From NCBI GenBank assembly GCA_034096865.1, contig JAWQFJ010028226.1:130001-173100 (forward strand): a stretch of 43,100 nucleotides of DNA. The letters run 5' to 3'. The notes beneath the pieces were generated by a model. The model was not told where the DNA came from. It did no database searches and was given only the letters and a program-made list of their open reading frames with translations. The position numbers were made by a program, and so were the translations under genes. Below, piece by piece: positions 1-13,000 of the stretch; the stretch's first letter is position 1; each line of letters starts with the position of its first letter. The stretch is from Theodoxus fluviatilis. Lineage: Eukaryota; Mollusca; Gastropoda; Cycloneritida; Neritidae.

Positions 1-218
1 ACCTTTTTCTTCCCATGCTCTTTATCTCAGATTCTGTTTGTATTTCCTATTTTCAATTAGTTTTCTTTTTCTATGTATGGTGAGTCATGTAGAGCTAGAT
101 ATGTCGGCATTCATAAGTGGGGTTGTTTAGGTAGTAGTACCCAATGAAAAAAAGTCATTTGAGTGAAAAATGGCCCAAAATATGTTTTTCATACAACTTT
201 ATAGTGTAATCAATTCAA
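1..218. other. unassigned AT-rich sequence
   Basis: I see no exon, RNA gene or repeat here. It probably belongs to an upstream intron of the TUBGCP6 gene, because the first recognisable exon in the window starts with an incomplete codon. Confidence 0.4.
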
Positions 219-889
219 TGTAGAATATGACTGTATACTTTGTTTCTGGGGGGAAATAGGTATTTCATAGTAAATGTAGAATATGACTGTATACTTTGTT
301 TCTGGGGGAAATAGGTATTTCATAGTAAATGTAGAATATGACTGTATACTTTGTTTCTGGGGGGAAATAGGTATTTCATAGTAAATGTAGAATATGACTG
401 TATACTTTGTTTCTGGGGGGAAATAGGTATTTCATAGTAAATGTAGAATATGACTGTATACTTTGTTTCTGGGGGGAAATAGGTATTTCATAGTAAATGT
501 AGAATATGACTGTATACTTTGTTTCTGGGGGGAAATAGGTATTTCATAGTAAATGTAGAATATGACTGTATACTTTGTTTCTGGGGGGAAATAGGTATTT
601 CATAGTAAATGTAGAATATGACTGTATACTTTGTTTCTGGGGGGAAATAGGTATTTCATAGTAAATGTAGAATATGACTGTATACTTTGTTTCTGGGGGG
701 AAATAGGTATTTCATAGTAAATGTAGAATATGACTGTATACTTTGTTTCTGGGGGGAAATAGGTATTTCATAGTAAATGTAGAATATGACTGTATACTTT
801 GTTTCTGGGGGGAAATAGGTATTTCATAGTAAATGTAGAATATGACTGTATACTTTGTTTCTGGGGGGAAATAGGTATTTTATAGTAAA
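219..889. repeat. 56-bp minisatellite, about 12 units
   Basis: A unit of about 56 bp recurs head to tail about 12 times. It begins near TGTAGAATATGACTG and contains a six-G run followed by AAATAGGTATTTCATAG. Units are nearly identical; one early unit is a base shorter in its G run and the last carries TTTTATAG instead of TTTCATAG. Near identity points to recent expansion or ongoing homogenisation. The array lies upstream of the first visible TUBGCP6 exon and is presumably intronic. Confidence 0.97.
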
Positions 890-1353
890 CAATTGGGAGG
901 AAGACACCGACTGTCAGCTGTCATAATGAGGAATGAGAACTTTGAATGCAAATTTCTCCGTTTCCAGGTTTTCGCTGCTATATGCTAGATTTCAGACTTA
1001 TATCTTTGTGCTCTGAAGTTTGACTTCCTTGAAACGCGGCATGTCTGGTTCATACATCCTGTTTCATGGGATGAGTCATAATCAAAACTGTACCTTCTGT
1101 GTGTCAGAATTACAGGATCTTCAATATGTAATTAGTGACTCAATTCAGTGACACTTCAGATGTGAAGTTGTATTAACTGAAATGCTCTAAGTAGTTGTCT
1201 TTATTTTGGGTCAGGATATGCTACCCTATGAACTGTACGTATATTACAAGCTTCTATCATTAGCTACTTTTCTGGTACTATGTTTCCAAAACTGGCAAAA
1301 ATCTGCTGTATAAGCTGCCATATTGGAAAGCTAATAAGTATAATTCATGCAAA
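890..1353. other. no recognisable feature
   Basis: Sequence between the 56-bp array and the inverted-repeat element. No exon with plausible splice sites and coding similarity was found. Confidence 0.35.
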
Positions 1354-1709
1354 TGTCATATCCTAGACCGTAGAGTATCCTAAAACGTAGAGCATGACCT
1401 ACTTGCATATTATTAACATGACAAAATATGGGTTTTCATCTTGGTTTTTTTTTCACTTTATTACCCGATCAAATGGTACTTTCCTCTAGAAATGTTTTAG
1501 TAATCACACAGAGCAAAGACACAAATCTTTGCGTCCGAGATTTCATAAAACGCTCACCGTTACAACCAGCTAATCACAGTTAAGATAACAAGAGTAGGCG
1601 GGGGGAAGTCATCTCTGCTGGAGCATTGTCCAATCACAAGATTTGGCAGGTGGACACGTCATGTTAATAATATGCAAGTAGGTCACGCTCTACGTTTTAG
1701 GATATGACA
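1354..1709. mobile_element. MITE with about 50-bp terminal inverted repeats
   Basis: The left end starts TGTCATATCCTA and the right end finishes with its complement, TAGGATATGACA. The match continues inward through AAAACGTAGAGC (left) against GCTCTACGTTTT (right) and then TTGCATATTATTAACATGAC, with one mismatch. The left arm carries a 17-bp internal duplication absent from the right arm. The element is 356 bp, has no coding capacity, and is flanked on both sides by CAAA (1350-1353 and 1710-1713), a possible 4-bp target duplication. This fits a non-autonomous DNA transposon; the superfamily is not assigned. Confidence 0.75.
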
Positions 1710-2033
1710 CAAACACATCACAGGGAGGCAGCACTTTAAAAGTGCAACCTGTCGGGTGAGAAAATTGGACCCCCAAAATTCAACTGTCAAAAAGATGATG
1801 GTTACTGGGTTCCACTACCTTAAACTATACTCATCACCTGAAAAAACACACCTCCAAATACTTGAAGCTGGACACCTCTTCCAGAGGCTTACCATTCATG
1901 ATTATGTTGGCACTGGTGTTGCTTGCAATGAGGATAGCCATATCCAGTTCTAGTCAAGTCCTCTGGTGGGACACATGCTTTGATTTCTTTGCACAAAAAT
2001 GCGCTGTCGCACAGCTGCTCTCTCTGACTGCAG
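1710..2033. other. intronic sequence before the first visible exon
   Basis: Short open frames cross this stretch but none has recognisable similarity. It ends in the pyrimidine-rich acceptor CTCTCTCTGACTGCAG (2018-2033). Confidence 0.4.
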
Positions 2034-2122
2034 AGGCTGAGAGGGCAAGAAGGCAGAAGATTACTGAGAAGAAACAGAAAGAGTTCAAGAGACTGAAGGA
2101 ACAGATGGAAGCAGATTTGCAG
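2034..2122 (+). CDS. TUBGCP6: TUBGCP6 exon a (charged helix)
   Basis: Encodes a lysine/arginine/glutamate-rich helix ([20 protein letters not shown]...) typical of the coiled-coil stretch before the GCP6 insert. The donor is CAG|GTAATT and the exon ends in phase 0. Two acceptors are possible: the one used here after CTGACTGCAG (2033), with a good pyrimidine tract, or one after TCGCACAG (2014), which would add LLSLTAE-like residues in frame. Transcript data would decide. Confidence 0.75.
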
Positions 2123-3799
2123 GTAATTTTTATTAATTTATTTCTTTTTTATCCCAAAAGTTTGTCATTTGTATTCTATTACTGAGTATTAATAATTTAT
2201 CATTGTTGGTGGTTGGGTCAGATCCTTCTCCTGTCCAAATGCAGATACCACTGCCTGGATACAGAGATTGTTGCTGCGGCTTCTTGATTGTTATACATGG
2301 CCTGGACTTGTCATATTGATGTGAAAGATGTTTTATTCAAGGCGGTGAAAGACTTGCACCTCATCCTTCATGTTGTTTCCCTTGGGTCCCATAATTCACT
2401 TCAAGCCTTCTGTGAATCTACATTATGTCTGTTGTAGATGTGCTAGAATTCTGTTGTAAATTTGCTACAAGTAAACTGTGCATCTGCTGTCAGCGCTGTC
2501 AGTCTGTGATGACCCTTCTACTGTCTGCCTGCAGAGGAGGTCGATGGAGCGTGAGGAAGCTAGGGCTGAAGATCGGGCCTACATCGCCATGGTGACGCAA
2601 GCTGAGGAGGAGCAGGAGGACAAGGACCAGGAGCTAGAGAAACAGGCCAGGTGAGTCAGTCTGACCAGGTGAGACAGGTGAATGACCCAGGCTAAACGGG
2701 GCAGATGAGAGAGCCTAGCCAGGTGAGAGAGGTAACATGTCTGCCAGGCTGGGAGAAAGAGTTGAGGGAGAGTCTGTAGATCAGTGGCCTAAAACCTAAA
2801 ATGGGTATTGAATATTGTAATATTTCTCAGTGAGGGAAAAATCTGTATCAACCAGATGCAGTTTGGCAGATGATGAAAAAAAATTCTCACAATGACAGAG
2901 TATTCATTGTTTCAGGTTGATGTGTCATGGTACAATGGAAAGGAGGACAAGGCAATGACAGAGCTTTAGTATATGCTTGAACTTTATGCAAAGTGGGTCA
3001 ATCGTGGGTGATAAGTTGCTATGTAAAACCACACCTTTATATTTACCTTTGAAGGCTTTGATGTTGTGAATATGACAATTAATTGTAGGTGCTTAGTGCA
3101 GATTTTAAAAATGAAGGAGTTAATGATAGACATATGGACTAACAGTAAGGTAGCAGGTGCATGCTTTGAAATGTTCATACCATAGACATTAGAGTTGAAA
3201 CCAATTACCCTGTCTGTCTGACACAACATTGCTTTAAGAGTATGTTTTTTACAAACACCCAACACCCAGTAGAAGGGAGTCAATCCCTGTACAAAACTGC
3301 TGGCTACCCACCATCCCCTGGAATGACAAATGCCCTCTCAGATTGATGCTTTCTCCTCAAGCTATCTTTGCTTCTCCAAGAGCTGAGGGCTGCCTCTGGA
3401 ATTATTTTCATCTTTTGCTGTGATAGGGAGGAACTGGTTCGCTTGTACTCGGAGCTGACCGCTGAGGCAGCCAGGCGCGAGAGGCGAGCATTGTGGCGAG
3501 TGCAGCGTGCTCGCTTGGACACTGCAAGACAGCAACTCCTTGCTGCCCAGACCCAGCAGTGGCAGCAAGAGCTGCAGGACATGGCTGCAGCACAGGTATG
3601 TTTGAGCTCCCAGTCCTCTCCTCAACAGTGGCCTGCAGCTGATTAGATATGCAGGAAAGAGAAGAAGGGACTGTTACCTTTGACATGCCACTGTAAAACT
3701 CTGCAGGAGATAGATGCACCACAAGTGTCTTTCCTGTCCTGTAACTCCACATTGGTGTGTGCTTTTGGCAGGCTACTATAGAACTATGCAGGACATGGC

Positions 3800-3841
<42 letters not shown>

Positions 3842-3918
3842 ATGAGTGTATGGAGCACATATTCGCATGTGTGTGTGTGTTTGTGTATGCCTATGTGTGT
3901 GCATGGGAGCACATGTTC

Positions 3919-3974
<56 letters not shown>

Positions 3975-4042
3975 ATGCGTGTGTGTGCATGCGTGTGTGT
4001 GTGTGCCTGGGAGCACATGTTCATATGTGTGTGTGTGTGTGT

Positions 4043-4082
<40 letters not shown>

Positions 4083-7000
4083 ATGGTAGCACACATTCAC
4101 ATGTGTGTGTATGTGTATGTGTGTGTGTGTGTGCATGGGAGCACACGTTTATGTGTGTGTGTGTATGTGTGTGTACATTTTTGTGAGGTATTAGAGTGTG
4201 TATGTATGTGCATATCATTGCTGTCTGTCCCCAGACTGTGCTGGCTGCCAACGAGGGCCCTTCACTGCCTGCGTGGGTGGGGCAGGAAGACAAGGCCTGG
4301 ACAGAGGAGGAGAAGCAGACATCCAGGCCGCGAGCCACTTGGGCACGTCAGCCACTGGAACTGCAGCCCAGGGAGGGTGAACCAGAGACAGTGGTGGAGA
4401 CGGAGCCTGACAAGCAAGTGGGGGTTGAAGTGCCAAGGGCACGGTGGGTCAGTCCTCGAGAGCAGGAAGGATCAGGAGACCAGGGCGAGAAGCTGCCCAA
4501 GTGGGTGCAGCAGCTGCCGCAGCCTCCTCCTGTTCCCACTGGGGATGAGCTGAACCAAGTCTTTCAGTCTGCAGAGCTGAGCAGAGGCCCTGACTTTGCC
4601 TCAGACTTGATGCTTCAGCCCTCCGTCAGTGAAGGGGATGCCAGCAGTGGTGGCCCTGGGCCAGAGGGGACAGCGGTGGGAGGAAAGATTGGTGCGGAAT
4701 CTCTGGGTAGAAAGCAGGATGATGGTACTGCTGTTGTAGCAGGCAAGAGCAGTGATGAGACAGGGGGAATTCTCTTAACAGACTCTGTGTCCTGCAGAGA
4801 CGTGACAGTGACTGTGGAAGAGGACACACAGAGTAGGTCAAGTCAGTCTGCAGAGAATGTGGAAACCAGCGAGACCAGTCCAAGGGAAGAACAAAGTGTT
4901 CCCAGGAGTGGAGGAAGTGAAGCGTCTTTGTCGACAGTCAGTATTGACAGTGCGACCACTCCAAGACACTTCAACGTGTCTTCAGCCTCCACTGACCTCA
5001 TCGCTGCCTTGGCTGAGCGCCACCAGAGGATGAAGCACCATTTGAAGACCACCATCAAGCTGAGTGACAGCACATCCGCCACCCAGCAGTCTGAGGAGAC
5101 CCAGTACAGACCCCACATCCAAACCTTCCAAGGGCGTCACGCCACGACAGAGACGACCTCTGATGAAAAGACTGTCCCTCACATCAAGTTCATCCCAGAA
5201 AGACATGCCACCAAGCAGACGGAGGCGGACGAGAGCCATGTCCCCACCATCAAGTTTGTGGAGGGCAGGTCAGCAGCGAAGCAGTCAGAGGGGGAGGCAG
5301 AAGCCAGGCCTCACCTGAAGTCGGTGGAGGGGCGGGGGGCCAGTCAGGAGTCGGCCCCTGGTGAGGACCACAGCATTCCACACCTCGGCAGAACGGAGGG
5401 TCGCACGGTCTCACAGGAGACGGAGGCCCAGGTGTGGCGCATCAAGAAGCCCAACATCTTTGGGCACGCCTCCCAGCTGTCCAACTCTGGTGAGTGCAGG
5501 GTGGACGTTGGGCAGTGTTGGTTTTGTACTGCATGGGGTCCGCAGTGGTCTGCTTTGTTTTTCTTTGGGTTGGGCTGTACTCTGCTGGTAGCCTCCTGTG
5601 GGTCAGGGGTCAGAGTAGACCCACCACCTCTCCGTACTTGATTTGTAAGAGGTGAATAACTAGGGACATTGTGACTTTATTTGCGTTTACTCTAAACTAT
5701 TCTAATGATTTTTGCGCATAATGGCCTTACATAGCCTACAAGGCTGATAGGCCATAAAACTCCATCCATCCCATCCATTCATCCCATCCATCCATCCATC
5801 CATCCATCCATCCATCCATCCATCCATCCATCCATCCATCCATCCATCCATCCATCCATCCATCTATCCATTGAAATGGATACTGTTTATCTGTACTTTC
5901 TTATTGATGAGCTTTTGAAAAATGTGTGCTGTGATTTTCACACTATTACTTTCTTTGTGGGCTCAGGTAGCATTTGAAGTAGAACTTCATAATGTTAATA
6001 AGGATTGTTTGAATGTCATGACTTGGGTGATGAGTAGGTCAGAGTGTTTAAACATTCTGACTGTTGTCTGCTTGTATTTGGATACTTTGATTGTGATGTT
6101 CGTCGCATATTTGTGTTTTTAGGTCATGTGGTCTGTATTTCTTTTGTGTGCAGAGTATGTCCTGGCAGCACCCAGACTGAAACGGCGCGAGGAGATCTAC
6201 GCAAATCTGCAGTCTGAATCTCGGGACTATGCCATCCGCCCTCGCATCCGCATGCACCCAAGTCGCTCCGCCTCTGCCCAGTCTGAGCCAGGCCCCCAGC
6301 CCCGCCCCCACATCCGGGCCAGCACCACCATGTCAGCCACCCAGGAGTCCCAGTTTGTGGACAGAGACGCCATCCGTCTCCAGAAGTTCCGACAGCTGAA
6401 CATCTATGGCCACAGCTCAGATTCCACTGTCCAGCGCCTTCTCTACGGGGATCGGACTGCAGCACAGGAAGCGCTGGACAAGCTGCCAGAGGAAGAGAGT
6501 GCAGGTGAGTGGAGACAGGGACTGGGAGGATGCTCAAGAAAAATGGGCATACGTAGACATACACCCTGTTACTTTCTTTCTTTATGCTTGTTTCCATGTG
6601 AATTCTTATGACACTTAATGTTGTGTCTGAGTGAGAGTTGGATGTCAAAGAACATTTCTTTATTTTTTTTGTTTCTCAGAAACAAATGGTCCCTGTTAAT
6701 AACAAAATCTGAGAGAGCTCTTACTACAATACTTTTGTTTAACATTCTTTGGTTTGAGCTACAGTGTCTTAAATATATACTTCCATTTTGTTTTTTATCC
6801 ATGATACTAGGGTTGGGATGGGGTGAAGGGGACAATGCACCCTTTTCAGTTGGGCATCACTTGTAAGTGTTTGTATACAAAACGTGTGAACAAATGTATG
6901 TGTTTCTCAGCATAATGAGCTGTTTAGATGAAGCACAGTTTTATTTATTCATGACACTATGAGGAGTTAGATGTTTACTTTCATGGTGGGGAAAAAAACA

Positions 7001-10000
7001 CCTTTTTGCAAAGTCTATCAAAATCTGTAGCCTATCTGGATATGCTGGGTGAATCATGACGCATGAAGGAGGACTGCAGACAACTGTGCTCATGTTGCTA
7101 TAGGTACAGTGCACTGCTCTCCTCCTGTGACCCCAGTCACCCTCGTGGAACTACTTCAGTGCCATTTCTGTGGAATCAAATTGCAGAGACAGCAGCGCTT
7201 GCACAGCCTGCAGATGCCTGGGACTTGGATGGAGTCCAGCAGTACTCCGACAACTATGACTTCCTCAGTGAGTATGATGCAGCCATGTGCAGCAGCCCCA
7301 AATGTCATGTGGTTGTGCTGGCCACTTGGAATGATTGGATGTAACCTTAGCCTGTAACCTTGACTTGTCTATGACCTTTGTGATGTTAGCCTTTCTGTAG
7401 CCTCTGCTGAGTTGTAAGCCCCTGCTTTTTCTGTAGCTCCACCCTCTCTGTAATATCTATGTAACCTCTATCAAACTTTTCTTGTAGCTGCAACCTCTCT
7501 GTAATATCTCTGTAACCTCTATCAAACTTTTCTTGTAGCTGCAACCTCTCTGTAATATCTCTGTAACCTCTATCAAACTTTTCCTGTAGCTGCAACCTCT
7601 CTGTAATATCGCTGTAACCTCTATCAAACTTTTCTTGTAGCTGCAACCTCTCTGTAATATCTCTGTAACCTCTATCGAACTTTTCTTGTAGCTGCAACCT
7701 CTCTGTAATATCTCTGTAACCTCTATCAAACTTTTCTTGTAGCTGCAACCTCTCTGTAATATCTCTGTAACCTCTATCAAACTTTTCTTGTAGCTGTAAC
7801 CTTTCTGTAATATATCTGTAACCTCTATCAAACTTTTCTTGTAGCTGCAACCTCTCTGTAATATCTCTGTAACCTCTATCAAACTTTTCTTGTAGCTGCA
7901 ACCTCTCTGTAATATCTCTGTAACCTCTATCAAACTTTTCTTGTAGCTGTAACCTTTCTGTAATATATCTGTAACCTCTATCAAACTTTTCTTGTAGCTG
8001 CAACCTCTCTGTAATCTCTCTGTAACCTCTATCAAACTTTTCTTGTAGCTCCACCCTCTCTGTAATCTCTCTGTAACCTCTATCAAACTTTTCCTGTAGC
8101 TGCAACCTCTCTGTAATATCTCTGTAACCTCTATCAAACTGTTCTTGTAGCTGCAACGTCTCTGTAATATCTCTGTGACCTCTATCAAACTTTTCATGTA
8201 GCTGCAACCTCTCTGTAATATCTCTGTGACCTCTATCAAACTTTTCTTGTAGCTCCAACCTTTCTGTAATCTCTCTGTGACATCTACCATACTTTTTCTG
8301 TAACTTCAGCGTTTCTGTAATCTTTCCTTGAAGTTTATGTCTCCAATCCATCTGTTAATTCTGACCAACTGTTGCCTATGTGCTGTAGCAAGTGCATCAA
8401 CTGTTCGTATGTATTATCACCTCTGTATCATCTGCCTATGAGTTACCTTTACATACCCATCGGCACAGAAACATTTGTCTGACTTTAATATCTTACCATC
8501 TGTAATATATTACCGTATCCACTGATTGTAACTTTCTGCTAACAGATGACTTCCCAGCAGTGGATCTCATGGCCAGGCTGCCTGTGGGGGCAATTGGCAG
8601 CATGGGAGACTACTGTGTCAGCCTGGGGGAAGATGTGGAGATGGTGGATTACCTGCCCCTGCCTGCCCTCATCCACAAGTCGATGACTGCTCCTCTGATG
8701 ACACAGTAGGTGTCTTGCTGTCAGCCTGTGTGAAAGTCAGCCTCTCATGTGGCAGCAAGCTTTATGGCACTCGGCCTGTTGTGTGATGGCCTGCCGGATG
8801 TGAGGTTGGATCTGAGCATTTTTTTACTCACATGCGAAGCAAAAGTGAGTCTATGTACTCACCCGTGTCGTCCGTCCGGGCGTCCGGGTGTCCGGGCGTC
8901 CGTGAAAAACTTTAACGTTGGATTTTTCTCGGAGAGTATTAAGTCTATCAACACCCAATTTGGCATGATGGTGTATAAAGACAACGCGTCAAAAAACATA
9001 CATAGTGACTTGACCTTGCTTCAAGGTCAAGGTCGCAGGGGCCATAAATGTTGTCTAAAAAACAGCCATTTTTCACATTTTCCCAATTTTCTCTGAAGTT
9101 TTTGAGATTGGATACCTGACCTATATACGGTGTATAGGGCAAAGTAATCCCTATCTTTTGATACCAGTTTGATTGACCTTGCTTCAAGGTCAAGGTCACA
9201 GGAGCTCTTTGAAGTTGGATTGTATACATATTTTGAAGTGACCTTGACCCTGAACTATGAAAGATAACTTTTCCAAACTTCATAACACTGTAGTACACAT
9301 GTTATACTTTCATAATAGGTCACCTGTCCGGGCGTCCGGGCAGACCGGGCGTCCTTTAATCCGTAAAAAACTTTAACGGTGGATTTTTCTCGGAGACTAT
9401 TGAGTCTATCAACACCCAATTTGGCATGATAGTGTAGGATGACAAGGCGTACAAAAACATACACAGTGACTTGACCTTGCTTCAAGGTCAAGGTCACAGG
9501 AACTCTTCAAAGTTGGATTGTATACATATTTTAAAGTGACCTTGACCCTGAACTATGGAAGATAACTCTTCCAAACTTCATAACGTTGTAGTACATATGT
9601 TATACTTTCATCAAGAGACACATTTGGTCACATATCATCAAGGTCAAGGTCACTTTGACCCTTATGAAATGTGACCAAAATGGGGTAGTGAACCACTAAA
9701 AGTGACCATATCTCATGGTAGAAAGTGCTAATAAGCACCATTGTGCTTCCTATGTCTTGAATTAACAGCTTTGTGTTGCGTGACCTTGGATGACCTTGAC
9801 CTTGGGTCAAGGTCAGACCTTGGGTCAAGGTCACACGTATTTTGGTAGGAAAAATGTGTAAAGCAGTTCTTAGTGTATGATGTCATTGCTAGGTTTAGTT
9901 GTTTGACCTTGACCTTGAAGGACACCTGAAGGACAAGGTCATGTAAAGGTCAAGGTCAAGCATGTGAGTCGTATGGGCTTTGCCCTTCTTGTTATTAAGA

Positions 10001-10020
10001 TAATTACAGCATTGGGGTGG

Positions 10021-10080
<60 letters not shown>

Positions 10081-13000
10081 ATGCATGTACATGTGTGTGT
10101 GTGTGTGTGTGTAATTGTGATAAATATGATTTCATTTAAATTACCTTCCAAGGAGGAGTAACTGCACAGATGATGGTGGAGGATCTCTTGCTCCAACCTG
10201 CCTTTTATTCTAGAATGTCAGTGTGGCTACTTTTCTTATCTTCTGATGGACTGTCCCTGTGCTGGTCTGTCTGTCTGCAGGATCTCTCTGATCAACAATG
10301 CCATAGTGAATCACTTCCTGGTGGAGCTAAAGATGGAGGAGCACTTTGAGGCACTCCGGCGCTACATCTTCATGGCTGATGGAGATTTTGCACAGATCCT
10401 GACCGACATCATACTGGACAAGGTGAGCAAGCTCAGTATAGGAGAAATAAAGTGTTGCAGCTTAAGATAAGAGGGTGTGAATGGAATTTAGAAATTGTAC
10501 ATGTTTCCAGCATGTTTTGTAACATGGCAGCATGGCAACCCTGTTTTGTGACAGACCTTCCTTTTTCTTTTTTATCTTTTTTTTAACACAGACCCTTTGT
10601 GTAATAGTATAGTGTTGTGTACAAGATTTGTGTTTTTGTGACACTCCATGTGATGGGTGACAGGTTTATGTTGTGTTTGATGTACCATATTTTGTGTAGT
10701 GGACACGTGTTGTGACAGGTATTTACAATGCGTGACATGCCTTGTGTTGCTCTACAGCTGTCCAGTAGGCCGCTGCCTCAGGAGCTGCTCAATCCCTTGT
10801 TCCTCAACTCCACCCTGACTCGCGCCCTGCAGTCGTCTGTCCAGCCTGACGACCCTTACGCCCAGAACCTCAGCTTTGCCCTCAAGTTTTTCCCCACTGT
10901 CTTTCACTACAACGGTAAGTATTGGAGAGTACTTGTGTGTCTTGAGTGAAGACTGTAAGTGTCTTCGTTGTGTCTTCCACCACAACGGTAAGTATTGAAG
11001 AGTACTTGTGTGTCTTGAATGAAGACTGTAAGTGTCTTCCTTGTGTCTTCCAGCACAGTGGTGTCTTGAAATGTCACATTGGTCAGTCATTTCACCATAG
11101 AGTGTGTCCACACTATCCTCCAGCTTACAAGCCAGCGTGAAATCTGCCTTTTTGTAGACTCGGATGATTGTCATGAAGAACTTGATATGAAATAAGAAGT
11201 TGGTGTCTGTAAGTTATCAGCTTGGATGATGTTTGTGGGCATTTTTACCTGGCTGTGAGGACTTGCTATGACTTTTTCATAACTTATTACTTGGAGCAGC
11301 ATAACACCCTAGGTTGAAAAGAAATAAGGTCTTTACTCTTTTTGACCTTTTTGACTCAAATTTACATACTTGCCTTAGCCACCAAGCCCGATTATTACAA
11401 ACTCTAAATGCATGAGCATGACTGCTTGGTGTCAGACAAGGCAGACAAGTTCTACAGTGTTCCAGTGGATTGATGTTATGTTGTTGCCTCTGACAGATTT
11501 CCTTTTTTATCTCCAGCACACGACACTTTGGACTGTCTGGAGCTCAAGTACAAGGTAAACTGTCAGTGTGGAGGCCTTCTTGACTGATTATGGGTGTGTC
11601 TTTGCAGCCTGGGTGTTCGATTGTCAGTACTTTGTCGTGTGTGTGGTGTGTGATCAGACTGCCACTGGTGTGTACAGACAGCCTGGGCTGTGTGCCAGAC
11701 TCTGTCAGACTGTCTTTGTGTATGGTTCATGTGTGTCAGTCTATCATAGGTGTATAAAGCACAGGCATGGTCAGAGCTGAGAATTCAACTGTGTGATAGA
11801 TTGCCATTACTGTTCGTGCTGCATGTGTCAGACTGGTTTGCTGGGTGTCCACAGGTGGGGTGGCCACTGAACATCGTGGTGACGGAGGACTGCCAGGCTC
11901 TCTACTCCCAGGTCTTCTCCTTCATGCTGCAGCTGCGACGCGTGGTGTGGAGCCTCAGCGATGTCTGGCACAGGCTCAAGCGCGACGGTATGGAGGCACG
12001 CCTTGTTCAGGCTGGTGCTATCAGCTGCAGCTTTAGTGCTGCAGACTTTTTGCTGCATCCAAGGAGTTGTATTGGTCTCTTCTTCACTTACAGGAGCAAG
12101 GGCAGTGGCTTGCTTTGTCTCTCCACTGAAAGCTTGCACTTTCTGGAGGAAAAAAAAGTACAAAGCTTATTGTTCACTTCCCCAAATGATCCAAGTTTTT
12201 CCATTAACTAAACTGTTTGAAGGAAAGAAAATGAAAGCAGCATGGAATCATAAACTTTTTCTTGGCGCAACTAGTATGAGCATCCATGAAGTTCATTGCT
12301 AAGGTTGCTATATTTATTACAGCAGAAAGTTTAAATAGAAAATTATGGACGACAAAGACATGACCAGCACATATTCAAAACAAAACACCACACCCAACGT
12401 GTTATACCTGATCTTTAGGAATGTGCTCTTTTCAAAAGTCTAGTCAGGCCTAGGCACAGTTTGAAAATGTTACTTCTGTACTGAAGGAATTTATGCACAT
12501 TACCCAGCATCTTTCCTTCTTTTGATTCTGAAAGAGAAATCACTTTCCATAGTAGGTTTCATCAGGAAATGCCACACATCTTCAAAAAGAACGTTAAATA
12601 TTAGTGCCGACTAGATATTTATGTTTGATGTTATGAGAAGTCAAGTGCTGACAGGGTATAAGTGACAACGCTTTCCTTCTCCATTGCAGCTGTGGTGAGA
12701 AAAGTTGGCAACAGTGTTCACATGAGAAAAGTTCAACTCTACAGGTGGGTAGCTTTTTCCATCAGCAGGTGAATAAGTGGACATTGGAATATTGTCTGTG
12801 GGTGACTGCGTAAATTGCCAATTTGTGTGACTATGAAAGTTGGTTGTGAGTTTCATGTGCATGGAGGAAATTGAGCATTATGTGTTTATGTACAGACTGA
12901 AAGGGTGGCAGTAAGTGTGTTTATACATGGCAGGGCTCCAGGCCATTGGTTAGGATGCTCACCTCGTGACTGGCAGGTGCAGTGGTCAGTTTTGCATGGA

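Noticed and set aside
3757..4553. Large plus-strand frame running from the GT tract into exon d
   Set aside because: It is in a different frame from the GCP6 coding sequence and is made of CVCV repeats upstream.
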